Assembly: GCA_965232405.1 (NCBI GenBank)
Contig: OZ246966.1
Location: 1,736,001 to 1,800,000, forward strand
Direction of reading: 5' to 3'
Length of the DNA stretch: 64,000 bases
Source of the DNA: RCIO01 sp965232405
GTDB lineage: Bacteria > Pseudomonadota > Alphaproteobacteria > Rhizobiales > Rhizobiaceae
Shown here piece by piece: positions 53,510 to 62,445 of the stretch. The notes below the pieces were generated by a model. It saw only the letters and a program-made list of their open reading frames with translations, was not told the DNA's origin and made no database searches. Position numbers and translations under genes: made by a program. Every line of letters starts with the position of its first letter. Positions within the stretch are counted from its first letter, which is position 1.

Positions 53510-55017
53510 GCCTGCCATGTCTCACCAAGGCCGGCTTCATGCAGAGCTTCGGCGACTGGGCGCAGCGCCGGATGTGTGAGAGCGCGGCCGAAATAGTCCC
53601 TGATGCGAGGCAAATGGCGCAGATAGCCGGGCTTGCCATCGCGGCGGTCAAGCCGAACGAAAATGCCGAGTATCTTGGCGTTTCGCTGCGCGGCCATGAT
53701 CGCATAAGCCTCGTCGAATGCGGCTCGGTCGAATGCACCTTTGCGTTCGCGCGCCACCGCATAGGCCTCTTTCATCGAGGCCTCCAGCGTCTGCGGAACG
53801 GTGACGCGCGCGTCCATTGCGAGCGAAGCGACATCATAGGCGGACGGCCCCCAAACGGCGTCCTGAAAATCAATCAGGCCGAGACGGTCTTTGCCCTTTC
53901 TGCCCGACCGCCAGATCAGGTTGGGCGAGTGATAGTCGCGCATGACAAGCGACCGTTCCGCGCCGCCAAGCCGGTCGAATACGGCATTCCATGCCTCGAC
54001 CAGACGGTCCCGCGCGCTCTGGCTCAGGTCGCGGCCAGCCTCAAATGGCAGATACCAGTCGAGCATCAGCGAGATTTCGATCAGCATCGCCTCACGGTCA
54101 TAATCGGGAACACGGTGTTCGATGCCCGGAGCGACCGGCAGTTCGCGCCGCCAGTCGACGGTGTGAAGATCGGCGAGCAGTTCCGCGGCCGCAAGATAAC
54201 GCTCATCGACAGGCGAACCGTCGGCGGCCAGCACCCCTTCAGCGCCCAGATGTTCGATTGCGAGAAGCCCCTTGTCGAGATCGGCGGCGTGGATTTCGGG
54301 TGCCGCAAATCCGGCGTCCTTCAATGCGCGCCCGACCGCAACGAAAGGTGCGACCGATTCAGCCAGTTTGGCGATCTGGCTGTATGGCTTGCCGTCGCGG
54401 ATTGGCGGGCCGTCCGGCTGGCGCGGCGCGTTCATCAGTATCAGGGCAGGCTCGCCCGCGATCTCCAGCGTCTCATAAGCACGGGTCGAGGCATCGCCGG
54501 TGAGGTGCTGCCGCCATGCGGCGGCATATCCGTTGGTTTCGAGAAAGGTCCGAATGTCGAACGTCCGCCGGATGCGTTCAGCGGCGGGTCCGGCAGCGGC
54601 AATTTCGGCCAGCCGCCCATTGCCTTCCTCGGCCAGTGCGACCTCGATAGTGCCCGCCGGCAGCCGGTCGCCAGCCCGGTCCGGCCACTCGATGAGCACG
54701 ACGCCGGTTTCGATCGCTTCGTCGAAACCGAGTTCCTCGAGTTCGCGCGGCGATGAAAGCCTGTAGAGGTCGAAATGTGCGACCGGCAGGCGGGCCTCAT
54801 AGGTCTGCACGATCGTGAAGGTCGGACTGGGAACGTCGAGGGCCCTGTCGCCTGCCAGCGAGCGGATGATGGCGCGCGCAAGAGCGGTTTTTCCCGCGCC
54901 CAGTTCACCCCTGAGTGCAATGACATCGCCCGGCTTCAGGATCGCGGCCAGGTCATTGCCCAGGAGCGCCGTTGCATCTTCATCGGCGAGATGACGCCCG
55001 AAACGACGCTCGACCAT
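53506..55017 (-). CDS. tsaE: TsaE-AmgK fusion (tRNA t6A ATPase and MurNAc/GlcNAc 1-kinase)
   Basis: A 503-residue two-domain protein. Residues 1-150 are TsaE, with Walker A RGELGAGKTALARAII (residues 36-51) and HFDLYRL; TsaE is needed for the t6A37 tRNA modification. Residues about 155-503 are an aminoglycoside phosphotransferase-fold kinase like AmgK, with the catalytic RDYHSPN (Asp361, Asn366) and the metal IDFQDA. The fusion occurs in other rhizobia. It overlaps murU by 4 bases. Whether both halves are active is inferred. Confidence 0.93.
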   Translation of the reverse strand: MVERRFGRHLADEDATALLGNDLAAILKPGDVIALRGELGAGKTALARAIIRSLAGDRALDVPSPTFTIVQTYEARLPVAHFDLYRLSSPRELEELGFDEAIETGVVLIEWPDRAGDRLPAGTIEVALAEEGNGRLAEIAAAGPAAERIRRTFDIRTFLETNGYAAAWRQHLTGDASTRAYETLEIAGEPALILMNAPRQPDGPPIRDGKPYSQIAKLAESVAPFVAVGRALKDAGFAAPEIHAADLDKGLLAIEHLGAEGVLAADGSPVDERYLAAAELLADLHTVDWRRELPVAPGIEHRVPDYDREAMLIEISLMLDWYLPFEAGRDLSQSARDRLVEAWNAVFDRLGGAERSLVMRDYHSPNLIWRSGRKGKDRLGLIDFQDAVWGPSAYDVASLAMDARVTVPQTLEASMKEAYAVARERKGAFDRAAFDEAYAIMAAQRNAKILGIFVRLDRRDGKPGYLRHLPRIRDYFGRALTHPALRPVAEALHEAGLGETWQA

Positions 55018-55023
55018 CGCTAG

Positions 55024-57609
55024 TCACTCCGCGGCGGCGCGTATGCCCTTGGGCGCGGCGGGGAAGCGGCAGGTCACAGTCGTGCCGGCATTTTCGCCGG
55101 TATCGATCCCGACCGTCCCGCCATGCAGTTCGACGAAGCTCTTGACGATGGAAAGGCCAAGACCGGCGCCGCGACGGCGGCCGCGCTTGGGCCGCGGTTC
55201 GAAGCGCTTGAAGACCGTTTCCAGAATTTCTCCGGACATTCCCGGACCGTCGTCATGGACCGAAAATTCGATGCCGTCCTCACCGCCCTGCACCGCGAAA
55301 CGAATGATGCTGCCATCGGGAGCGAAATTCGCGGCATTGCTGAGCAGATTGAACAGTATCTGGCGAACGCGTTTTTCATCGGCGTGGAAGGACGACGGCG
55401 CCCTGCTCGTGTCGATGTCGAGCTTGATGTCGTGTTCGCGCAGGCGTTCTGCAATTGCCTCGGCCACATCGTTGACCATGCCGCTCACCTCAACCTCGCC
55501 GATATCGAGCTCCATGATGCCGGCATCGACCGTCGCAAGGTCGAGAATATCGTTGATGATGGTGTGCAACTCCGCGGACGACGAGCCGATATGATCGACA
55601 TATTCGCGCTGGCGCTGGTTGAGCGGCCCGCTTGTTTCCATTGCCAGCAATTCAGCGAAACCGCTGATATTGGTCAGCGGCGAGCGCAGCTCGTAGGAAA
55701 CATGCTGGACGAAATCATTCTTCAGCTGATCGGCGCGCTGCAGCGCCTCGTTCTTGTCCTTGAGGGCACGCTCGACATTCACGCTGTCGGTCACATCGAC
55801 GAAGGTGAACATCGCCTGACCGTTGGGCAGATGGATGACTGCGTAGCGCAACACCGTACCGTTCACCAGTTCAGCCTGACCCTGGCGATCCCTGCGTTCG
55901 TCGTCAAAGCCGGTCGCGGCGGCGACGAACTCGCCCCACGGGCTCTGTTTTGCCCGGTCGGCACAGAGGTCACGGATTGCCGAGATATGCACACCGGGTT
56001 CAGCCTGCTCAGCCTCCAGGCCCCAGAGCCTTGAGAAGGCCGGATTGGAAAGCCGAACCAGCCCGTCGGAACCGAAGACCGCGACACCCTCGGCCAGATT
56101 GTCCAGCGTCTCGCCCTGCACGCGCACGGCCGTGTTGTAGCGGCTTTCGAGGTCGATCTTTTCAGTGAGATTCTCGAAGATCCACGTCACGCCGCCATTG
56201 GCCTGCGGGTTGGCGACGACACGGATCGTACGGCCATCCGGCAGATGCCACCAGTGCTCGGTCGAATCGACAGAGCGGTAGGCATCGAGCTGGGTTTCCT
56301 TCCAGCGCCGCCATTCCGGCTGTTCCGCCAGCTTGCCTTCCGAACGCAATCGGTCGAGCACCAGCGCGTGTTCGGGTGCGCTTTCCAGAAAGCCGATGTC
56401 GAGCTCCCACAGTTTCTGAAACGCCTGATTGAAGAAACGAAGCTTGCGTTCGGCGTCGAATATCGCAATCGCCGTGTTCAGCTGGTCGAGCGTGTCGGCG
56501 TGGCTGCGCGCCATGCGCTCGGACTGCTCGCGCACGCTTTCGGTGTCGGAGACATCGACGGCAATGCCGGCCGAACCCTCCGGCGTCGCATGATCGGTGA
56601 CGGCATAGACACGGCGGTCTCCGCCGACGACCGTGGACAGCTTTTGCGCAAAAGCCGCGTCGACCTTCTGCTGGCGGGCTATCGCCTCGCGCGCCGGCGT
56701 GCCCAGAAACTCCTTGCGCTCCTCGACCGCCGCTTCGGGCGACATGGCTTCCACCGCCGCCGCATAGGCGTGGTTGACCCAGCGCAGCGAGCCATCGGGC
56801 CTGCGCATCCACATCGGCAGCGCCAACGCGTTTGCGAGACCGAGCAGCAGTTCTCGCTCGTTGGCCACATATTGATGTTCGAGCCTCAGCCGGGCGTAGT
56901 CTTCGCGTGCTGCCGACAAGGTCGCAAATCTCAGAACCCGGCTCACCGCGGACCGCCGCCCCTGCGCCTCGAGCAGCGTGCCGATGTGCGTCTCGACCAC
57001 GAGATCGAACGCCGTCTCGTGTTCGCGTAAAGCGTTGAGCGCACGCTCCAGATCGGCAGCCGATTGGGGCGTCAGCCAGCGTCCGAAAGCCAGAAAGGCG
57101 CTGCGATCGTTGGGCACGCCCGTCTCGGGCGGCAACGCGCCGACGACATCCGGCTTGCGGCTTTCGTTCATCCACACAACGACGCGCTGGTCGTTGAGGT
57201 TCAGCAATGACTCGGTGCGCTGAAGTGCATGGCCGGTTTCGGCGAGCCGTTCACGTAACTCCGCGTTCTGGTCGGCGGTGCGCTGGCGTTCACGGATCAG
57301 CCAGATCGCCGACAGCATGGCCGTGCCGGTAATGCCGACGAAAACGGCAAGCTGGATAACCTCCAGCGTCCCAAGCGAGAAGCCGCCGAACAACGGCAAT
57401 CCGGCGCTGTCTTGTGCCCAGCCGGTGGCCGGCAACAATGCCGCCGCCGACAAAGCCAGCGAGGCGGCCGCTCTTTTCAGCGCGCCGTGTTTGACGGGCG
57501 GCGCTATGCCGATCCGTCGACCGCGATCACTCGCGGTGCGTCCCGCTTTTCGCGGGGTCTCCCCTGGCAATATCCTGTTCCTCTTCCGCCGCCTGAATGC
57601 CAAGACCAC
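55024..57609 (-). CDS. divL: DivL-type PAS sensor kinase with Tyr in place of His
   Basis: An 861-residue membrane protein: a hydrophobic N-terminal segment and a second one near residues 82-104, several PAS domains (about 140-620), a HisKA-like helical hairpin and a HATPase_c domain (about 700-855, FNLLSNAANFAPDG, DDGPGMSGE, GAGLGLSIVKSF). The H-box reads FVQHVSYELRSPLT, with Tyr639 where other kinases have the phosphorylated His. This is the DivL signature; in Caulobacter DivL steers CckA and so CtrA. The start is a GTG (57609) and not sure. It is 6 bases from tsaE-amgK. Confidence 0.88.
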   Translation of the reverse strand: MVLAFRRRKRNRILPGETPRKAGRTASDRGRRIGIAPPVKHGALKRAAASLALSAAALLPATGWAQDSAGLPLFGGFSLGTLEVIQLAVFVGITGTAMLSAIWLIRERQRTADQNAELRERLAETGHALQRTESLLNLNDQRVVVWMNESRKPDVVGALPPETGVPNDRSAFLAFGRWLTPQSAADLERALNALREHETAFDLVVETHIGTLLEAQGRRSAVSRVLRFATLSAAREDYARLRLEHQYVANERELLLGLANALALPMWMRRPDGSLRWVNHAYAAAVEAMSPEAAVEERKEFLGTPAREAIARQQKVDAAFAQKLSTVVGGDRRVYAVTDHATPEGSAGIAVDVSDTESVREQSERMARSHADTLDQLNTAIAIFDAERKLRFFNQAFQKLWELDIGFLESAPEHALVLDRLRSEGKLAEQPEWRRWKETQLDAYRSVDSTEHWWHLPDGRTIRVVANPQANGGVTWIFENLTEKIDLESRYNTAVRVQGETLDNLAEGVAVFGSDGLVRLSNPAFSRLWGLEAEQAEPGVHISAIRDLCADRAKQSPWGEFVAAATGFDDERRDRQGQAELVNGTVLRYAVIHLPNGQAMFTFVDVTDSVNVERALKDKNEALQRADQLKNDFVQHVSYELRSPLTNISGFAELLAMETSGPLNQRQREYVDHIGSSSAELHTIINDILDLATVDAGIMELDIGEVEVSGMVNDVAEAIAERLREHDIKLDIDTSRAPSSFHADEKRVRQILFNLLSNAANFAPDGSIIRFAVQGGEDGIEFSVHDDGPGMSGEILETVFKRFEPRPKRGRRRGAGLGLSIVKSFVELHGGTVGIDTGENAGTTVTCRFPAAPKGIRAAAE

Positions 57610-57707
57610 CCGCCGCGCGCCTCTCTCGCTTGTGGGACAATGTCATGGAGGCGTCGCGAATCACGCCAATGTACCTGCAAGGGGATTCGGGGTGAAGAAG
57701 GGCCAAC

Positions 57708-57736
57708 AAAAAACCGGGCGGCACTGGGCCGCCCGG
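57708..57736 (-). terminator. terminator after ahcY
   Basis: On the minus strand CCGGGCGGC and GCCGCCCGG make a 9-bp stem with a CCAGT loop, then six T. It lies 30 bases past the ahcY stop and separates it from divL. Confidence 0.9.
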
Positions 57737-57765
57737 CTGAACTGCATGTTCTAACCGCTGGCTGA

Positions 57766-59166
57766 TCAGTAGCGGTAGTGGTCCGGCTTGTACGGACCCT
57801 GTGCCGTCACGCCGATATAGGAGGCCTGTTCGTCGGACAGGGTGGTCAGCGTTGCGCCAAGCTTGTCGAGATGCAGGCGTGCAACCTTCTCGTCGAGATG
57901 CTTGGGAAGTACGTAGACCTCGTTCTGGTACTGGTCGGACTTCGTCCAGAGCTCGATCTGCGCCAGCACCTGGTTGGTGAACGAGGCGGACATGACAAAG
58001 CTCGGGTGGCCTGTCGCGTTGCCGAGATTGAGCAGACGTCCTTCCGACAGCAGGATCATGCGATTGCCGCCGGGGAACTCGATCATGTCGACCTGCGGCT
58101 TGATGTTGGTCCATTTCAGGTTGCGCAGCGCGCCAACCTGGATCTCGTTGTCGAAGTGACCGATGTTACCGACGATCGCCATGTCCTTCATCTTGCGCAT
58201 GTGATCGATGGTGATGACGTCCTTGTTGCCGGTCGTGGTGATCACGATGTCGGCGTGCGGCGCGGCCGCATCCAGAGTCACGACCTCGAAGCCGTCCATC
58301 GCGGCCTGCAGCGCGCAGATCGGGTCGACCTCGGTGACGCATACGCGCGCGCCTGCACCGCGCAGCGATGCGGCGGACCCCTTGCCGACGTCGCCGTAAC
58401 CGCAAACGACGGCAACCTTGCCGGCCATCATGACGTCCGTGGCGCGGCGGATGCCGTCAACCAGCGATTCCTTGCAGCCATACTTGTTGTCGAATTTCGA
58501 CTTGGTGACGCTGTCATTGACGTTGATCGCCGGGAAGGGCAGCAGGCCCTTCTTCTGCAACTGGTAGAGCCGGTTGACGCCGGTTGTGGTCTCTTCGCTA
58601 ACGCCGCGAATGGCGTCGCGGGTCTTGGTGAAGAAGCCAGGTGTTTCGCCCATGCGCTTCTTGATCTGGGCAAAGAGGATTTCCTCTTCCTCGTTGCCGG
58701 GCTTGGACAGCACGTCCTCGCCGGCTTCGGCGCGGGCGCCGAGCAGGATGTACATGGTGGCGTCGCCGCCATCGTCGAGGATCATGTTGGACGGTTCGCC
58801 ATCCGGCCACTGGAAGATCTGGTCGGTGTAGGTCCAGTATTCTTCGAGCGTCTCGCCCTTGACCGCATAAACCGCCGTGCCTGTCGCGGCAATTGCCGCT
58901 GCAGCATGGTCCTGTGTGGAAAAGATATTGCAGGAGGCCCAGCGCACGTCCGCGCCCAGCGCCTTCAGCGTCTCGATGAGCACAGCCGTCTGGATGGTCA
59001 TGTGCAGCGACCCGGTGATGCGCGCGCCCTTCAGCGGCTTGGCGTCGCCAAACTCCTCACGGCAGGCCATCAGGCCCGGCATTTCGGTTTCTGCGATGTC
59101 GATTTCCTTGCGGCCCCAGTCCGCAAGGCTGATATCCGCGACGACATAATCATTGGCTGCCGGCAT
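57766..59166 (-). CDS. ahcY: S-adenosylhomocysteine hydrolase
   Basis: A 466-residue NAD-dependent enzyme cleaving SAH to adenosine and homocysteine. The NAD loop VAVVCGYGDVGKGSAASLRGAGARV is near residue 250; SNIFSTQDHAAAAI near residue 90, and FDNKYGCKESLVDGIRRATDVMMAG are conserved, and the C-terminus ends PDHYRY. Length is standard. A SahR-type dyad lies 110 bases upstream. It supports all SAM-dependent methylation, including the betaine and phosphatidylcholine enzymes here. Confidence 0.98.
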   Translation of the reverse strand: MPAANDYVVADISLADWGRKEIDIAETEMPGLMACREEFGDAKPLKGARITGSLHMTIQTAVLIETLKALGADVRWASCNIFSTQDHAAAAIAATGTAVYAVKGETLEEYWTYTDQIFQWPDGEPSNMILDDGGDATMYILLGARAEAGEDVLSKPGNEEEEILFAQIKKRMGETPGFFTKTRDAIRGVSEETTTGVNRLYQLQKKGLLPFPAINVNDSVTKSKFDNKYGCKESLVDGIRRATDVMMAGKVAVVCGYGDVGKGSAASLRGAGARVCVTEVDPICALQAAMDGFEVVTLDAAAPHADIVITTTGNKDVITIDHMRKMKDMAIVGNIGHFDNEIQVGALRNLKWTNIKPQVDMIEFPGGNRMILLSEGRLLNLGNATGHPSFVMSASFTNQVLAQIELWTKSDQYQNEVYVLPKHLDEKVARLHLDKLGATLTTLSDEQASYIGVTAQGPYKPDHYRY

Positions 59167-59276
59167 GAAATTGCTCCGCAAATTTGAATGGAAATGCATC
59201 CGCACCGGCAGCGTCAGAGCGCGCGGGCGAAATTCGGGGTCTGCCTAGCAGATAGGCTCACCGCCGACAATAGGAC

Positions 59277-59292
59277 ATAAAGAAATCTTTAT
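59277..59292. promoter_or_regulatory. SahR-type operator upstream of ahcY
   Basis: ATAAAGA and TCTTTAT (7-bp arms) are separated by AA. This is close to the palindrome ATAAAGATATCTTTAT known for SahR, the SAH-responsive repressor of methionine-cycle genes in Proteobacteria. It lies between the ptsH stop and ahcY start, where the ahcY promoter must be. Confidence 0.6.
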
Positions 59293-59317
59293 ACGACTAT
59301 GCGAACCGCGAATACGG

Positions 59318-59623
59318 TCAGCTCTCTTCGCCAAAGCCGGCCGAAACCAGCTCCTCGAGGGCGTCGAGCGCAGCAGCAGCATCATTGCCGCTCGCATGAA
59401 CGGCGATCGAGCAGCCGGGACTGGCCGCCAGCATCATCAACCCCATGATCGACGTGCCGCCGACAGTGATGCCGTCCTTCTCGACTTCAATCGCGGCGTC
59501 AAAGCCGGCAGCGGTTTCCACGAAACGGGCGGAGGCGCGGGCATGCAGGCCACGTTTGTTGACGATCTTCAAGTTGCGGGAAAGGATTTCAGGCGTTCCA
59601 GCCGTATCGCTGGCCGCTGTCAT
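59318..59623 (-). CDS. ptsH: HPr-like phosphocarrier protein
   Basis: A 101-residue HPr family protein with an N-terminal extension of about ten residues. The active His27 is in KRGLHARASARFVE; the regulatory Ser site, IMGLMMLAASPG, is the target of HprK. Rhizobia have no complete sugar PTS, so this carrier serves a nitrogen or regulatory phosphorelay with EI-Ntr and EIIA. It overlaps manX by 4 bases. Confidence 0.95.
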   Translation of the reverse strand: MTAASDTAGTPEILSRNLKIVNKRGLHARASARFVETAAGFDAAIEVEKDGITVGGTSIMGLMMLAASPGCSIAVHASGNDAAAALDALEELVSAGFGEES

Positions 59624-60021
59624 TTTGCGGCCAGCACCTGACTGGCGACATTGATGTATTTGCGGCCGGCCACCTGCGCAGCTTCGAGTGCGGCTGGCAG
59701 ATTGTCGTCGCGGCGCACGCTGGTCAGCTTGATGAGCATCGGCAGGTTCATGCCTGCAACGACCTCGACGCTTCCCGGCTGCATGACAGAGATGGCCAGA
59801 TTGGAAGGGGTGCCGCCGAACATGTCGGTAAGGATGATGACGCCGCTGCCGGAGCCTGCCTTTTCGACGGCGGCCAGAATGTCCTGCCGGCGTTGTTCCA
59901 TATCGTCGTCAGCGCCGATCGATACGGTTTCCAGACGCTCCTGCGGCCCAACCACATGCTCCACGGCATGCTTGAACTCTTCGGCGAGCTGACCGTGCGT
60001 AACAAGCACGATACCGATCAT
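59620..60021 (-). CDS. manX: PTS EIIA, mannose type
   Basis: A 133-residue EIIA-Man domain, MIGIVLVTHGQLAEEFKHAVEHV, with the phosphorylated His9. IILTDMFGGTPSNLAI near residue 60 is the family core. There are no IIB, IIC or IID parts, so it is an orphan regulatory EIIA, as is common in alphaproteobacteria. It is coupled with ptsH and lies downstream of hprK. Confidence 0.95.
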   Translation of the reverse strand: MIGIVLVTHGQLAEEFKHAVEHVVGPQERLETVSIGADDDMEQRRQDILAAVEKAGSGSGVIILTDMFGGTPSNLAISVMQPGSVEVVAGMNLPMLIKLTSVRRDDNLPAALEAAQVAGRKYINVASQVLAAK

Positions 60022-60184
60022 ACGTGTCTGGCTCCCGTCGTGGGCCTGTTTGATCTGCCCCAGAATCGACCTGAACCGGAGCGCCCTGCAACAGGGGCGC
60101 TATCTTGTCAGCGGCTTTCGCGTTGACAAGCCCCATTTTGCCGGCACAGCGGTCATTTTTACATGACGATGCGGAATATCGCAC

Positions 60185-60640
60185 TCACAGGCGGCTGAAT
60201 GGAGGCAGCTCAAGCCATGCGTTAACCGCGGTAACGCACTGCGCGGCCTCGCCGGCGGGCAGACGAAGGCAGGGAATAGAGCAGCCTTCCAGAACTTCAG
60301 TGCCAGCTTCAGCGTAGCGGGGCGCATCATCAGGCGGCACCAGCCGGACCAGAAAATCGACAACCGCCGCCATCTCCGTCTCAAGCCGCGAGGGTTTGTA
60401 TCCGCGCACTTCGATCAGCCCGGCAATCGTCTCCGGCGTCCGCGCGATCAGCCGACCGCCGGCGCTCGACAGAAACAGTTGGTCATCGGAAACGACACGC
60501 GCGAAGACGCCGGCGTTGCGGCAATGGTCAAGAAGCGCGAGGCATAGCGTTGTCTTGCCGGAGCCTGACGGCCCGACGACAAGCAGGCCGCGGTCGCCGA
60601 CGACCAGCGCCGAGCCGTGAAGATATGGCGGGGTCACCAA
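60185..60640 (-). CDS. hprK: HPr kinase/phosphorylase, short alphaproteobacterial form
   Basis: A 151-residue enzyme. Only the C-terminal kinase domain of Gram-positive HprK is present; the N-terminal domain is missing, as is typical here. Walker A VVGPSGSGKTTLCLALL spans residues 22-38; VVSDDQLFLS and IEVRGYKPS follow. It modifies HPr at Ser. The start is a TTG (60640) right after the chvG stop, or GTG one codon later. Confidence 0.93.
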   Translation of the reverse strand: MVTPPYLHGSALVVGDRGLLVVGPSGSGKTTLCLALLDHCRNAGVFARVVSDDQLFLSSAGGRLIARTPETIAGLIEVRGYKPSRLETEMAAVVDFLVRLVPPDDAPRYAEAGTEVLEGCSIPCLRLPAGEAAQCVTAVNAWLELPPFSRL

Positions 60641-62425
60641 TCAGCGCTCGGCCGGCAAGGTGATGACGAAGCGTGCGCCACGAACGTCACCGGGTTTGGC
60701 GCCGACAATATTCTCAGCCTTGAGCGTGCCGCCGTGTGCTTCAATGATCTGGCGGCTGATCGAAAGGCCGAGACCGGAGTTCTGGCCAAAGGAATCGCCC
60801 TCCGGCCGGTCGGTATAGAAACGCTCGAAAATGCGCTCCAGGGCGTCGGGTCGGATGCCGGGACCGTTATCCTCGATGGCAACCGAAACGCGGCGGGCGC
60901 TGCGGGACAAACGCACGACGATGCGTCCGTTTTCTTCGGGCACGAAGGAACGGGCGTTCTCGATCAGGTTCGTCACCACCTGTCCGAGGCGCAGTTCGTG
61001 GCCGTTGACGGTATAACCCTTCGTGCCGGATGGCAGCTTTTCCACCTTGAGCTCGATATCCACCGCCTTGTGGCTGCGATTCAATTCCCGGGCGACCGCG
61101 ATCACATCGGTGAGGAACTTCTTCAGGTCAAGATTGTCTGCATCCACGCGCGCCAATTCGGCGTCGAGCCTGGACGCATCCGAGATATCGGTGATCAGGC
61201 GATCGAGACGACGCACATCGTGCTGGATGACTTCAAGCAAACGGGCTCGGGATTCTTCCGTCTTGGCCAATGGCAGTGTTTCGACCGCCGAGCGCAGCGA
61301 TGTCAGCGGATTCTTCAGTTCGTGGCTGACATCGGCGGCAAAGCTCTCGATAGCCTCGATGCGGGCATAAAGCGCATTGGTCATTTCGCGCAGCGCCACC
61401 GACAGATTGCCGATCTCGTCCTGCCGCTCGGAAAAGTCCGGGATTTCCTCGCGGCTTTTGACGCCGCGCTTGACGCGCACGGCGGCTGCCGAAAGACGGC
61501 GCAGCGGATTGGCGATGGTGGAAGCCAGAAGCATGGAAAGGATGGCAGTCACGATGGCCGCAACGCCGAAGACGCGGAAGATCGCCCGGCGTTCGGCCGC
61601 GACGATCTTGTCGATGTCGCCGCCCTGCGTCGACAAGAGCAGCGTTCCGAGCACCGCCCTGAATCGCTGAACGGGGACGGCGACCGAGACGATCATCTCG
61701 CCCTTTTCGCTGACGCGGACCACCGTGGAGGGCGCACCGGCGAGGGCGTTCATGACCTCGGGAAAGGCCGCGCCGCTGCCGCCCGGCTGTTCATAATAGA
61801 CGGGCAGGTCGGTGCGGCGGAAAAGATCGGTGACGAATTTCTGCATCCGGTCGATGAGGTTCGGCTCTTCTTCGGTGACCGGCGGCAGGTCGTAACGGAG
61901 CACCTGCCCGCGCGAATATAGGTGACGCGAATCGAGCAGAAGATTGGCGTCGCGGTCATAGATTCGAGCGCGGGTGCGGGTCGGCGATATCAGACGCCGC
62001 AGAACCGGCGCGACCCGCTCGGGGTTGATCGGAAAGTCGAGGCTGTCGAGCTGGTCGTTTGCAGGCGGCAGACTTTCACCGGCCTGCAACTCCAGAAGCC
62101 GTTCGGGGTCGATTGAGATGGAATCGGTTTCGACCGTCGCAGAAGCCGCAATCGCGCCGGCGATGATCTCGCCCTGGGTCATCAGGCTTTCCACGCGCGC
62201 GTCGATCAGCCCGTCCCTGAACTGGTTCAGGTACTGGATGCCGATGACCAGCACGCCAAGGGCGGCCAGATTGAGAAACAGGATCCGGCGGGTCAGGCTG
62301 GAGAAGACATAGTGCCCAAGCAGGCGGCGTATCGGCAGCGTCAGCTTGCCGATCGCACCGCGCAACACCCCATATCGCGGGGTACCCGACCCGGTCCGGT
62401 TCTTGCCGTCAGCGGCGATTGCCAT
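60641..62425 (-). CDS. chvG: sensor histidine kinase ChvG/ExoS
   Basis: A 594-residue inner membrane kinase: segments near residues 45-67 and 275-300, a periplasmic sensor between them, HAMP (about 300-350), HisKA with His368 in FAADVSHELKNPLTSLRS, and HATPase_c (NLIENARSFVPEE, IEDNGPGIRPDALE, SGLGLSISRQII). With ChvI it senses acid and envelope stress in rhizobia and Agrobacterium, controlling exopolysaccharide and motility. It is 20 bases downstream of chvI and abuts hprK. Confidence 0.97.
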   Translation of the reverse strand: MAIAADGKNRTGSGTPRYGVLRGAIGKLTLPIRRLLGHYVFSSLTRRILFLNLAALGVLVIGIQYLNQFRDGLIDARVESLMTQGEIIAGAIAASATVETDSISIDPERLLELQAGESLPPANDQLDSLDFPINPERVAPVLRRLISPTRTRARIYDRDANLLLDSRHLYSRGQVLRYDLPPVTEEEPNLIDRMQKFVTDLFRRTDLPVYYEQPGGSGAAFPEVMNALAGAPSTVVRVSEKGEMIVSVAVPVQRFRAVLGTLLLSTQGGDIDKIVAAERRAIFRVFGVAAIVTAILSMLLASTIANPLRRLSAAAVRVKRGVKSREEIPDFSERQDEIGNLSVALREMTNALYARIEAIESFAADVSHELKNPLTSLRSAVETLPLAKTEESRARLLEVIQHDVRRLDRLITDISDASRLDAELARVDADNLDLKKFLTDVIAVARELNRSHKAVDIELKVEKLPSGTKGYTVNGHELRLGQVVTNLIENARSFVPEENGRIVVRLSRSARRVSVAIEDNGPGIRPDALERIFERFYTDRPEGDSFGQNSGLGLSISRQIIEAHGGTLKAENIVGAKPGDVRGARFVITLPAER

Positions 62426-62445
62426 TCACAACCTGCTCCGCGGCT

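Noticed and set aside
59167..59276. SAH riboswitch in the ahcY leader
   Set aside because: The conserved pairing of the known ahcY motif RNA was not found; the dyad further upstream fits a protein operator better.
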